NCBI GenBank assembly: GCA_019916065.1
Contig: CM034233.1
Location: 38,480,862 to 38,544,861 of the forward strand
Direction of reading: 5' to 3'
Origin: Vitellaria paradoxa
Taxonomy: Eukaryota > Streptophyta > Magnoliopsida > Ericales > Sapotaceae
Length of the DNA: 64,000 nucleotides
The notes under the pieces: generated by a model
The model's input: only the letters and a program-made list of their open reading frames with translations
What the model was told of the DNA's origin: nothing
Database searches by the model: none
Made by a program: the position numbers and the translations under genes
Shown: piece by piece, positions 53,367 through 64,000 of the stretch
How the letters are laid out: every line of letters begins with the position of its first letter
Numbering within the stretch: position 1 is the stretch's first letter

Positions 53367-53610
53367 CCTTTTTTTAACAATCAATCCATGGCAACGGCAA
53401 CACCATCTACATTGTCAAATTATAATTTAACAATTCAAATATATTTATATATTTTTTAATTAAAAATTTATAAATATATTTGAACTCTTGAGTTTTAATT
53501 CAATAGTTCAGATGACGATGTTAAAAAAGTGGCATCAAAATTAATGTCATCCTCTTTCTTTTTAACAATTTAGACATTCGTTGAACATTATTTTAAGTAC
53601 TTGGGAGGAC

Positions 53611-54910
53611 TTTTTTAGGGATTTTTTTTTACCAATATTTAATTAAATTATATGGCATCTATTATCTGGTTAAAAATAATTATCAAAATATCAGTACAAA
53701 AATGCTCTTTGAAACTGAGTTTTTTAAAACATAGAAAATGCAATTTGAAACAACATTTTCTTCTTACCACTTGACTCCACCTAAAAACGTTATTTGATTT
53801 GATGTTTTTCTTCAAATTCAATTTTACACTGAAAACTCTATTTCATATAGAGTTTTTTGACCATGGAAACGATATTTGATTTGGCTTTTTCCTTGAAATT
53901 GAATTTTGCATTGAAAATTCTATTTTATAAAGAGTTTCTTCCTAACACTCCCACTTACACCACTTGTTCCTCTTCTATACCCCTATTAACCTACAAAAGT
54001 TGCTCAAAACACTAACATTTCACTGAATAAACACATGGACAAACTAAAATAATAATAACTTTTAAATAATATCACCAATATGAAATAAAATTTTTCATAC
54101 ATAATAACAAAATATATAAACCAACCTTAAAAAAATAACATTAACATGAACATCATATATATATATATATACACAATAACAAAATAAGATTTTTCATAAA
54201 TGAAGAAGTTATGAAGAATATAAACCAATTTTTAAAATAATATTAAGATATTTCCATAACTTTTTCATAATGTTATATTTTAAAAGTTAGTTTATATTTT
54301 TCATAACTTTCTTCGTTTATGAAAAATCTTATTTTGTTATTGTGTATATATATGGTCTTCATATTAATGTTATATTTTAAAGGTTGGTTTATGTATTTTG
54401 TTATTGTATATGAAAAATCTTATTTCATGTTTGTGATATTATTTAAAAGTTGTTATTGTTTTAGTTTGTCCATGTGTTTATTCAGTGAAATGTGTTATTC
54501 GATGAAATATTGGTGTTTTGAGTAACTTCTACGGGTTAATGGGGTATAGAAGAAGAACGAGTAGTGCAGGAGTATTAGGAAAAAAAACTCTATATGAAAT
54601 AAAGTTTTCAATGCAAAATTCAATTTGAAGGAAAATGCCAAATCAAATAGTAGCCCAAAAAACTCTATATGAAATAGAGTTTTTAGTACAAAATCAAATT
54701 TGAAGGAAAACGCCAAATCAAATAGCATTTTCAGGTAGAGTTAAGTGGTAAGAAGAAAACGCTGTTTCAAATAGTATTTTTCATATTTTAAAAAACTTAG
54801 TTTCAAAGAGCATTTTCATTAATGGTATTTTGACAATTATTTTTAACCGAGCAATAGATGCCATATAATTTAATTAAATATCGGTAAAACAAAAAAAAAT
54901 CCCTTTTTTA
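53611..54910. repeat. 1.3-kb foldback: two arms of about 640 bp around a 22-bp loop
   Basis: The arm 53611-54245 is the inverted complement of 54268-54910 with moderate divergence. Paired landmarks include TATTTAATTAAATTATATGGCATCTATT (53633-53660 against 54854-54881), TTTTCTTCTTACCACTT, AACTCTATTTCATATAGAGTTTTTTG, and CACATGGACAAACTAAAA. The right arm also has an internal direct duplication of about 70 bp (54588-54724). The flanks AGTACTTGG and AGTACTAAG are a weak 9-bp candidate duplication. It could be a MULE or foldback transposon, and a transcript through it would form a long hairpin. Confidence 0.85.
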
Positions 54911-55570
54911 GTACTAAGGGGTTATGGTTGGCCAAAACTAACCAAAACTCATCAATTTTTATTAACTTTTTGTACATTCTTCCAATCAAATTTTATCACA
55001 TATCACTTTTACATCAAATCTTTATACTTTTATTATATATTTTGACCAAACTTTTACCAACCAAACACCTCCTAAAAATGCCATTTCAATCCACTAATTT
55101 TAGCCAAAGTTGAATTTGATGTTTTAAATAACAAATTTAGTCGAGTTGAATCTAGCTAGAGCTAATTTATAAAGAATCTATGTGCAACAATCATACTATG
55201 TGCACACAATATTCATATAACCGAGACATAATTCATACAACTTGTTGATAATCATCAGAACAGATTGAATACGTTTACAATGCAGGAAATTAAAAAAGAA
55301 CCATAGCTCCATTTCGCTCTCCTTGTTATATTATCTAAAAAGTAACATAATAGTATACAAGAATCATCATTATATAATGGTTACGAAACCAACTTCTTTG
55401 ATAACCATAAATGTGAACATTCCATGATAACCTGTCTATATATGAACTAAAATCCATGATAACTTGTCCACATACGAACAAATAATATAAACTATAGTAA
55501 CATCCATAAAATGTTGATGAAAATGTGTGAACAGATTAGAGGCATAACACTCTAATCATGTGTACCACAG
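54911..55570. other. Intergenic spacer, nothing recognised
   Basis: AT-rich sequence with no coding or repeat signal I can support. Confidence 0.4.
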
Positions 55571-56056
55571 TTAGGTTTTTCGATAGTAAATCTCGACCTC
55601 TCCTTCGGCCTCTTCTCCATATATGGCGATGTTGAGGGTTGAGTGGATGAACATTCTATGCACTCCATTGGGTACTATGGTGGCTCCAACATACTTGGCA
55701 AAGAGCCCTCTTCTCCTCGGATAAAGAGAATAATATGAGAGGCACTGAAGATGGCTTGATTCGAGAACAAGTGATGTCACTCTAGTAGAAACAATAGGAC
55801 TAACTGGTTGTTGATCTGACTGTAATGGTAACACTACATTAATGTCCATTGAGATAATATACTCATCAATGCTCAGTCGTACTGCAAAAGTGGGGGTAAC
55901 CAACTCAAGTGAAATATCATTTGTCAAGCTAATGGGGTCATGTGTCATTGCATCTAATATGTGTACCCCCATTGTGGATGGCAATGGAGTTGCACTAGAT
56001 GTCGACCTTGCTGGTAAGGGGGACAGTCCATCGTCAACTACGGTAGATGGTCCCAA
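55571..56056 (-). CDS. Unassigned 161-codon open frame
   Basis: This is the longest non-transposon, non-sacsin open frame upstream of the gene. It has a Ser/Thr/Pro-rich first third, then mixed hydrophobic segments and a charged end (G-E-E-A-E-G-E-V-E-I-Y-Y-R-K). I recognise no domain, signal peptide or membrane span. It lies between the foldback and the Cassandra element, in a transposon-rich stretch, so it may be a scrap of a decayed element. A real gene cannot be excluded. Confidence 0.2.
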   Translation of the reverse strand: MGPSTVVDDGLSPLPARSTSSATPLPSTMGVHILDAMTHDPISLTNDISLELVTPTFAVRLSIDEYIISMDINVVLPLQSDQQPVSPIVSTRVTSLVLESSHLQCLSYYSLYPRRRGLFAKYVGATIVPNGVHRMFIHSTLNIAIYGEEAEGEVEIYYRKT

Positions 56057-56352
56057 CTCAGCGGATCTAGTTCGTAATGACCCATACTTTGTTATATAAT
56101 ATTTTATGTTTGATGATGATTAGCATGATGGCGTATGTATTTGATGCGAGTTACATGTTGCATATAATGCCTCCGTTACTCAATATTGATTGGGTTGACT
56201 CAAGAGTATTTTGGACATTTGGCCATAAGGCATACAGACCCTCGTTCCGTCTCAGGTGAGTTTCTTGCAACGTGTCATTGCCATCCATCTACTCCCTTAG
56301 CCACCCACCTATACCACTAACCACCTCTAGATTAGTCATTCCTTACCACCTC

Positions 56353-57115
56353 TGTAACGACCCGTATCCATATAGTACAATATTGTCCGCTTTGGGCTTG
56401 GTAAGCTGCTTCCTAGGAGGTCACCCATCCTGGTACTGCCCCTACTACTGGAGCACGCTTACCCCTGGAGTTCCCACTGAATCCAGTACCCTCACGACTT
56501 TAAAACACGTTGTTCTTATATGGATATCGAATATTACATATATGCTACTTCCTTCCATAACCCAGGCGATGTGAGATGGAAGGCATTGCTTCTGTGTTTC
56601 ACCTCTAACTTCACTCTCCCGCAGGCAGAGTCCCTCACGGCCAGGTCCCTCACAGTCCCTCATAATCCTCCCCCCTTATAGGGCACCCATCCCCCGCGTG
56701 GCCTCCTATTTCATTTTCCCATAGGCAATGTCCCTCACAGGTCCCCTATATGCGGAGCCTGCGCGTGATCCCACACTTTTGGCTGGGCATTAGCTCTGAT
56801 ATCATTTGTAATGACCCGCATCCATATAGTACAATATTGTCCACTTTGGGTTTGGTAAGCTGCTTCCTAGGAGGTTACCCATCCTGGTACTGCCCCTACT
56901 GGAGCACGCTTAACCCTGGAATTCTCACTGAATTCAATGCCCTCACGGCTTTAAAACACGTTATTCTTATATGGATATCGAATACTACATATATGCCACT
57001 TCCTTCCACGACATAGGCGATGTGGGATGGAAGGTATTGCTTCTTTGTTTCACCTCTAGCTTCACTCTCTCGCAAGCAAAGTCCCTCACGGGCAGGTCTC
57101 TCACAGTCCCTCACA
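56353..57115 (-). mobile_element. Cassandra TRIM, complete, 763 bp
   Basis: Two direct repeats, 56353-56664 (312 bp) and 56807-57115 (309 bp), both begin TGTAAYGACCCGYATCC and end near CAGTCCCTCAYA. Each contains the complement of 5S rRNA-like sequence (CTAGGAGGTYACCCATCCTGG, GAGCACGCTTAMCCCTGG), the defining mark of Cassandra. Before the second LTR lies TAGCTCTGATATCATT, the complement of a worn primer-binding site; after the first lies CCTCCCCCCTTAT, the complement of a polypurine tract. The orientation is therefore minus. The flanks are ACCTC and ACCCC, a 5-bp duplication with one change. The 142-bp interior is non-coding. Confidence 0.93.
56408..56485 (-). other. 5S rRNA-derived domain in Cassandra LTR (a second copy at 56862-56935)
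   Basis: On the minus strand this reads a 5S-like core: about GGAGTT...AAGCGTGCTC followed by AGTA-CCAGGATGGGTGACCTCC in consensus order. It covers the region with the internal Pol III promoter of 5S genes. Changes from canonical plant 5S in the middle of the molecule show that it is the Cassandra version and not a working 5S gene. Confidence 0.85.
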
Positions 57116-58616
57116 ACCCCAATCTATCTAACCTAGTCTTTAGCTTGTCCAACTATTGTATTATAGTGGGTTAATGAGTGTATATATATGTATAGCTTGT
57201 ATATCATTTTCCAAATTCAATCCTCTCTTCTTTATTTTTGTTTATCTTTATCTTATTTACATTTCCAAAGTGTGAGCTAGAGGATAAAGCAACTTACTGC
57301 TTTTAATTTTAGAGATAAAGAGTAAGATTTCACATTGAGCAGTAGGTGTAGGTGAGCTCCATTTCTTCAAATTATTTTCAAAATTCTCCTGTAATCCAAG
57401 CTAACTGAGGTAACAACTTGTTGCACGTATCTTGGTTTAACCTTATTGAGCATCTGGTTGTTACTAGTTTGTTTTGTTAAAGCTTAATTCTTTGTGTAAG
57501 TATTATAAAATTCCAATGAAAAATAAGGAAGAAGATGAAATTGTATATTATAAATTGATAAGTTAAACCCCAAATTGATAATGTAGAAATCTATTTGGAC
57601 AGATTTCAAATAGATTTGAAATGGTTTGAGTAAATGATTTCAACCATAGAAGTTTTGATTTAAAGTTTGAATTGTAAACTTAGAATCAAGTTTGGTTTCA
57701 GGTTAATGGACGAAGGTTGTACGCATGATCATACAGAGGGCCCGTTATCCAGAGAACTTTCCGGACCCTATTCTAATTCTCCTATGCAGATGGTCTTCGT
57801 TCTAGTCCATGTAGACAACTATGCGCACAACAGAATCGATTTCCCTAATACTTAAAATGTCTTTATTCCAAAACTTAGCACCTTTAAAACCTTATGCAAC
57901 ACTATTTTAAAATATTATTTTCTTAAGCAATTAAATAATGTTATTTGGAATTTCAAATGAAGAATAAAATAATGTTTTGTTAAAATGAAAGGTGTATTAA
58001 TTAACAATGGATATGGATTTATTATAGGCTAGTTTGAATGATGGTCTCTGGGACCTTTGGAAAATTATTGATATATGATGGATATGAGATATATGTGGTG
58101 TTGTTGATTTTGGGTATAACAAATACTAAAAAATAGGAAAGTATGTGAATACCCTTGGGTTAAAAGTCCCTGAACCTATATAGGGTTTGTATGTCATACT
58201 AGTAAGTTTAGTAGCCTATATAACAATGCTAATTCAGTCTATCGTGATCATTGTATGTTTGTCCATAGATGATAATGGTGATTGGTTAATCTTGCCCTTA
58301 AGCTAAGACTCATAAACGACAATGACTCAATTGATTGTTTGTGTTTGGTATTAGCCCATAAAAGATAGTGATGGTTTTGAATTGGACTCAGAGGCCATAG
58401 GACAATTTTGCATAATATCCACATCACGTGTAAGTGTATGTGTGGGTATGATGAGATGTTGGTTATTGATTATTGACTAATACTGAGACATGTGGTATGA
58501 TATTTTTATGCTTATACTGTTAATAACACATAGTAATATCATACTAGTGCATGTGTTACATATTACACTTGTTTATATATGAATCGTGGAAATACATGAA
58601 TTTAATGCTCACATTC
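57116..58616. other. Intergenic spacer, nothing recognised
   Basis: AT-rich; the 62-codon frame at 57667-57855 shows no domain. A GC-richer patch at about 57715-57800 may be a transposon scrap. Confidence 0.35.
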
Positions 58617-59056
58617 CACTATTAGAAAATAGGGATGTAGAATCTCAGAACTCGGGTGACCACTAGTGGCAAGCTAAAAAGATGTTTTAGTAGCTGCTTT
58701 TTTAGCAGTCACTAATTAAAAAATGGTGGTCACTATGGAGGTGAATTAATTTGGCTTCCCTTATTTGTTTTTTCATTCCTACTAGCGACACTCCCTTCCT
58801 CTCTTAGTAGTCTCTCAGTCCTATGACACCTCACTAACACATCCCTCCTTCTCTTTCAGTCATTTCATGGCCTTCTCTGCAGCTTTGTTTGACTAGTGAC
58901 CGAGAATCCCTGGCGACACTGGTGACAATGCACGGGTATGCATCTATTTTCCCTTTCCCTATCTCTTAGATTTCTTCATCTTTGTTAAGGTTGGTCCAAG
59001 TTTGGTCGAGAAATGCTTGGTGACAGAGAAAGAAACCCTTATAGGTGCTATTTGAA

Positions 59057-59087
<31 letters not shown>

Positions 59088-62014
59088 CCTCTCTTATATA
59101 TATATATATATATATGTCTGTATGTATATTTTTCCTTAGTATAGGGTTATAAGGGAATTGCGGTTTGGATCTTTCAATAATGTTGTTGTTCTTTTGATTT
59201 ATTGCTTTCTTGAATGTAAATTTTCACTGCTCAAATGGGAAAATTTATTGGATTGACAATTAGCCACATAATCGATTCATTTTAACTCACTATGCTCATA
59301 AATTTGGCTATAACAGTGTGTCAAGAATTGAATTGATCATTCTTGTAATGCGCTTTAGAGTTCGGCTCATTGTTAGTGTACTACAATTTTTTCAGAAGTG
59401 TCTTGATGATTGTTTTAGACCCCTGGTTCAAATAAATGCATGGGTGCTACCCTTAACCCATGGATGGGGATTGCATTGACCTTGGTTGATTTGAAAAGTG
59501 TGTTAAGGTTGTATACTTTGAAAGAGTTTGAAAAAATGGCCTAAGTGCCTTGATTAGGTATATAAGACTGACGATATTCACATTGAGGGTAATGCTAGGG
59601 GAGTCCAAAATTAATTTGAATTAAAATAATAAAAATACATTTTTTTGCTAATTGAGATTATTCCCTATATTAAATAGAATGGCACCCTTTTTTTTAGCTT
59701 TGAACGTAAATTGGACCACTAGGTTTTGTTTGGCACTTGAACCTCACTACAAGATTCTAATAATCTTGTGCTATATAGAAATTTTTTAACAAATATAAAC
59801 TTCAATTCAAATATATCTATATGTACCAATTGATAGATTGTTAGATGCCTAGATATAAATTGGTTGAGACCTGTTTTTTTTTTTGTTTTTTGGCATTTGA
59901 TCTTTTTTAATGGGTATCTATATTTATGTATGCTCATATGTGGTTGTTCTGTGCTTTTATGGAAGCACATGAACTGGGTTATTATAGTAATTGGCTTTGA
60001 TTTGAATTATGGAAATAGGAGATAAGCCTAAACTATTACTGTCAGTGTGTCCATATAGGTGCCGATTTTAATATTGTTACATTTCATAATTGGCTTGTTC
60101 TGGTATTTTTAATTGGCATTGTTAAATGCAAAAACTATGGTGCTTAAAAACTGTTTTTCTTTACCTATTATATCAATGTGTTGACTTTCCTATGTGAAGG
60201 ATTCTGTGGTTTCAATAAATTATGAATTGTATAAACCACCAATTTTTCAATTGGGAATTTTTCATAAAATTATTATTTTGGTTTATTTCAAGGACCTTTT
60301 GTTTAGTAACAGTGACTTTGGTGTTTTTGTGTGAATGTGAGATCTTCAGTTACCCTTCTAATGTATTTTTTTTTTTATCTAAACACTAGGTTTTTTGTAG
60401 GCGATATGTTCCTTAATTGAAGTGAAGCATATTGTTACTTTCACATCAGTAACAAAAGTGCTGATTAAGTCAACTAATCACATATATGTAGATGGATGTA
60501 CAACTAGACCTTTGAATGAAAAAAAATAGTTTAATTGAAGATGGTAGTCCATTTGGCTAATTGCAAAGCCAATTTGTGTTTTGGTTTAGCTTTACCCACC
60601 AAAATATTACAATATTTAATTAACGTGCTAAAGAAAAGACATCATTTGAAAGTGAAATTGATTTTAAAAATTTTCAAGTTTTAGAAGTACAGAGGGATTA
60701 GATGAAAAAGCTTTTGCCTTTTTTAATAAATTGATGAAACCTTGCTCAACAATATCCTTTCTTTCTTGGCTGCATAAAATAGAAGGGAGGTGGAAAAGAT
60801 CTCTACCAATTATTATGGTTGAAAGTGGAGGTATTGAGCTCCTCAAACTGGAAAATATGATGTGCTTGCTTATTTTAATTTTATTTTATTAAGTTTCAAC
60901 TTTCTTTTCAAAAACTTCACTTAAAATTTTGTCAGTTTTGTGGTAAAATTTGGGTGAATTTTACACCTCATCCACCTCAAGCCCATTAAATTTTGAATGT
61001 GTTATACGTTAAAAAAAATCTTAAATATAAGCAAGACTTATGTTAAATTAAAACATTAAACTTAATATTTATTGTTTTGTTTAGATAAGATTTTAAGGTG
61101 TCATGAATATCTATAGTTTCCCTTTTGAAAGATATTTGTTTTTTAGAACGTGGGGCTTAAGAAAGTGACCCACAAACAAGCAAAAATAAACAAGGGGAAA
61201 GGTTAGGTGGTCTCCTGATACTGTGGGATTTGATATGTAACTGTGTGCCTTGCGGTATTGAGCTCAGCTGATCAATATTGCAAGCACGAGATAGGAAATT
61301 GGCATTGGAATTTAATAGATAAAAGGATAGGGAATTCGTTTTAGTTTTATCCACTTCCCTTCAATGCTAATGTCATGTATCTCCAATTGATCTTAATTAC
61401 AACCTTCTAAAGCATGCTCTGTTTTAGACTTCAGAATGGCCCTTTTGATGTATAGTCTAGTACTCTAGAGGACTCATGCTTCCTTTGCTCTTTTGTGTTC
61501 TTTTATGTGCTTGTATGGTTAGAAATTGAACAAATAGTACAGAAATCTCCACTAGAGAAAATGATTGAAAAAAATAAGAAAGAAGTTATTAAAATATGTA
61601 ATCTTGAAATTCCATCTTGTTCACTTTTATTAATATATATATATATACTCTTTTAAATTTATTTTATTACTCCTATTCCCTATAAAACAAGTTTTAAAAA
61701 AATTTAATAAATAACTTTATATACTACTATTTACTCTCTCTTTTCTTATGATATTGAACTAATTGAACATGAATTATTTGTTCTTAAATGTTCGAGCACA
61801 AGTTTTTAAGAATTAATTTGTTGATCTTGTGATGAGGGAATTGAGGTCGACATATGTGATTATTGAATTAGATCGTGCATTCTTGAATGTGATAGAACAA
61901 CCACTTTTAACATAAAGTTAAAAGGTTTTATCTAGGTAGTGTGCATGGTGCACAAATTAATTAATTACTAAAACATATTTTTTAAATTATCAGGATGTTG
62001 GTTTAAACATTCAA

Positions 62015-62840
62015 AGGATGGATAAGAATTGGGTTGATTTGCTAGATAGGTTGCATGCCAATATGTAGAGGGAATAGAAGAATAGACTAGTTCATTGCCT
62101 ACACCAATATACTGGGAAGTGAAACAATAAATTGTCCGTACAGAACTTGTGTGAATCGGTATAATTTATCATCGGGCAAGGTGTAAAATTATTTGATGTT
62201 GCATAGATTTTTAAAAGATTACAAGAATTGGACAAGGCACGGGGACCCACACTTTTCTTTTCGACATCAAGAAGATATACATATGGATGTTGATGTTGTG
62301 TTGGGGGGTTAGATAATGGGAATGCTATAAGATATTATGTCTAGGATGCCCTCTGTTAGCTGAAGTTTTGCGACTAATGAGGCTGATGGAAGTAATTCCT
62401 GGTTTGGTGTGAATGAAGAAACGTTGAGATTTTTTAAACATCTTGACAATGCACAAATTGAGTTATATCGTGGGTATCAAAATCTCAGTCAACTATCATT
62501 TATTATCAAGTTGTTGCATTAAATTGGTAAACGGACACATCATTTGACATATTATTTGAATTGTTAAGAAAATTTCTTCCCGAGGGTGTAAAGTTTGTTG
62601 ATTCCTACTATCAAGTTCACAAGTTAACTAATGATCTGAGCTTCATGTGTGAGATGTGGGATGTATGTCCAAATAGTTGCATGTTGTTCAGAAATAAAGA
62701 TGCCAACTGTGATAAATGTGTAGTATGCAAAAGCTTGAGGTGGAAAAATGAAGGTGATGCTAACCTAAACTGTACCAAGAAACCTAGAAAATTGGTAGCC
62801 ACAAATCAAATCCTTTACTTTCCCTTCAACTAAGGTTCAA
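62015..62840 (+). pseudogene. CACTA transposase (TNP2-type) remnant
   Basis: The best-kept part is 62561-62833: L-R-K-F-L-P-E-G-V, S-Y-Y-Q-V-H-K-L, V-C-P-N-S-C-M-L-F, then C-D-K-C-V-V-C-K-S-L-R-W-K, a zinc-binding pattern, and P-F-N. This is the order seen in transposase family tnp2 proteins. Upstream, a worn M-D-K-N-W start near 62018 and stop-broken text lead into it. The catalytic core beyond this point is absent. A TNP2 protein is normally several hundred residues longer, so this is a fragment. Confidence 0.72.
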
Positions 62841-62936
62841 ATGATTATTTATGTTCTCTAAATGAGCATAACTTATGAGATGGCATTCCGAGGAAAGGAA
62901 GGATAATGGGATATTAATACACCCTGCAAATGAAGC

Positions 62937-63600
62937 AAACATGCATTGTTGGTCACGAAACTTGACATGCATAGCCTCTTAGGAACTAGGGGGTTGTAGG
63001 AAAAAGTAGAATGGCAATTTGAGTTTCGGTGCACCCGTTATAGACGCTAGTAGTTTTATGTTTTTTCTTGAAACATAGAATTCTCAAATTTTAAGTCAAT
63101 ACCCCAAACAGAACAAACATGCACCGTTGGTCACAAAAGTTGACACACACGGTCTCTTAGGCACTAGTGACTTGTAAGAAAAAATAGAATAGCAAATTGA
63201 GTCCTGGTGCACTTGTTGTAGACCAAAGTAGTTTCACATTTTTACTTGAAAATTAAAATTTTCAAGTTTTGAGTCAATATCCTAAACAAAGCAAACATCC
63301 ACCATTGGTCACGAAACTTGATACGCATAGTCTCTTAAGCACTAGTGACTTATAGGAAAAAATAAAATGGCAATCTGTCTCTCGGTGCACCCGTTATGGA
63401 CTCAAGTAGTTTCATATTTTTACTTGAAACCTAGAATTCTTAAGTTTTGAGTCAATATCCCAAACAGAGCAAACGTACACCGGTGGTCATGAAATTTGAA
63501 CGCACAGTTTCTTAGGCACTAGTAACTTGTCAGAAAAAATCGAATCGTAATCCATGTGCCGGTGTCCCCATGGTACACCTAAGTAGTTTAATGTTTAAAG
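62937..63600 (+). repeat. 178-bp-period tandem repeat, about 3.7 units
   Basis: Units start at 62937, 63115, 63293 and 63471, each exactly 178 bp apart, with AAACATGCACCGTTGGTCAC, TCTTAGGCACTAGTGACTTG and GTTTTGAGTCAATATCC as landmarks. The last unit is partial. The array follows the transposase remnant inside the CACTA element. Confidence 0.9.
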
Positions 63601-64000
63601 TTTAATTTCACGTATTTCATTCTTTAATTTTAAGTTTAATTTTGAAACTAATTGTTGTTTTATATATTTTCAAGTTTGATATACATTGTCTCTACTTTTG
63701 AATAAGAAGATGTTTCATTTTCTTTATTTGCCATTTTAGTTCTAATATTTTAAATATGTCAAATTATTGTAGTACTTTTTCTTAGAATATCTACTTTCTA
63801 AAACTTTTTATAATATTAAATATATTTTTGGATCTTGATTGCGTAATTAGATTGATTTTGTTAATTAGCTTTGTGAACATGACTATTGAAATTATTGTAG
63901 ATTATATATAGGTATTTATACAGGAATTTTTATAGAAAAAAAAAAGAATTGGCGACTGTCATTTCTCTTTTGGTGAACACCAAAAATGGTTGCCATGCGC

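Larger units (their letters stand above)
58617..64000 (+). mobile_element. CACTA (En/Spm) DNA transposon, 5' end to beyond window
   Basis: The sequence CACTATTAGAAAATAGGG at 58617 fits a CACTA terminal inverted repeat. It is followed by subterminal motifs (GGTGACCACTAGTGG, TTTTTAGCAGTCAC, AATGGTGGTCACTATGG). A TNP2-like transposase remnant lies 3.4 kb inside on the same strand. Near the window end, GGCGACTGTCATT and TTGGTGAACACCAAAAATGG look like the opposite subterminal region. The other end is outside the window, so the 3-bp target duplication cannot be checked. Bases 58800-61980 hold no recognised coding sequence; a CT/TA microsatellite lies at 59057-59115. Confidence 0.7.

Noticed and set aside
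56408..56485. Functional 5S rRNA gene
   Set aside because: It lies inside paired Cassandra LTRs and differs from canonical 5S in the core.
59744..59760. CACTACAAG as the CACTA element's end
   Set aside because: The site at 58617 fits better because subterminal motifs follow it; this one has none.
62937..63600. CRISPR array
   Set aside because: Whole 178-bp units repeat with no short repeat/unique spacer pattern, and the genome is a plant nuclear genome.

Overview
The window is nuclear DNA of a flowering plant, probably a eudicot or other non-grass angiosperm with a transposon-rich genome. The evidence is large AT-rich introns, plant Copia, L1-type and RTE LINEs, tRNA-derived SINEs, a Cassandra TRIM with a 5S rRNA-like LTR, a CACTA element and a nuclear copy of chloroplast cemA. 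I cannot name the species.

The only ordinary protein-coding gene I can support is one very long minus-strand gene for a sacsin-like protein. It has repeated GHKL/HATPase_c modules and resembles the plant family whose Arabidopsis member is annotated with a C-terminal RING finger. Six coding exons are seen from the ATG at 52670 down to 2956, each with GT..AG borders, and they join in frame to 3021 codons. The 3' part of the gene lies beyond base 1. Exon 3 alone is about 6 kb. Introns 1 to 5 measure about 5.1, 5.5, 1.0, 6.4 and 22.7 kb, and intron 6 is at least 3 kb.

The introns are packed with mobile DNA. Intron 6 (1-2955) holds a Copia gag relic. Intron 5 (3177-25841) holds two opposed Copia relics, a nearly full-length L1-type LINE nested in one of them with a 17-bp target duplication, an AT-rich repeat array split by an RTE-type LINE whose 3' end is tandemly triplicated, a solo LTR, and a 309-bp TRIM. 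Intron 4 (26106-32466) holds a decayed Copia that was itself hit by a truncated LINE and a 312-bp TRIM. Intron 2 (41006-46519) holds an internally deleted Copia relative, a second gag relic and an 857-bp hAT-like element. Intron 1 (47247-52314) holds two SINEs, an AT-rich MITE-like element, the cemA fragment and a fresh 128-bp tandem duplication.

Upstream of the gene, a MULE-like MITE with a 9-bp target duplication starts 170 bp from the ATG. It is followed by a 1.3-kb foldback inverted repeat, an unassigned 161-codon ORF, a complete Cassandra TRIM, and a CACTA element. The CACTA element begins at 58617, carries a TNP2-type transposase remnant and a 178-bp-period repeat, and runs off the window end. 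None of the mobile-element genes looks intact. I found no operon, CRISPR array, canonical tRNA gene or clearly new gene system. The interest lies in the nested insertion history, a possible SINE-LINE partnership, and the sacsin-like gene surviving so much intronic insertion.
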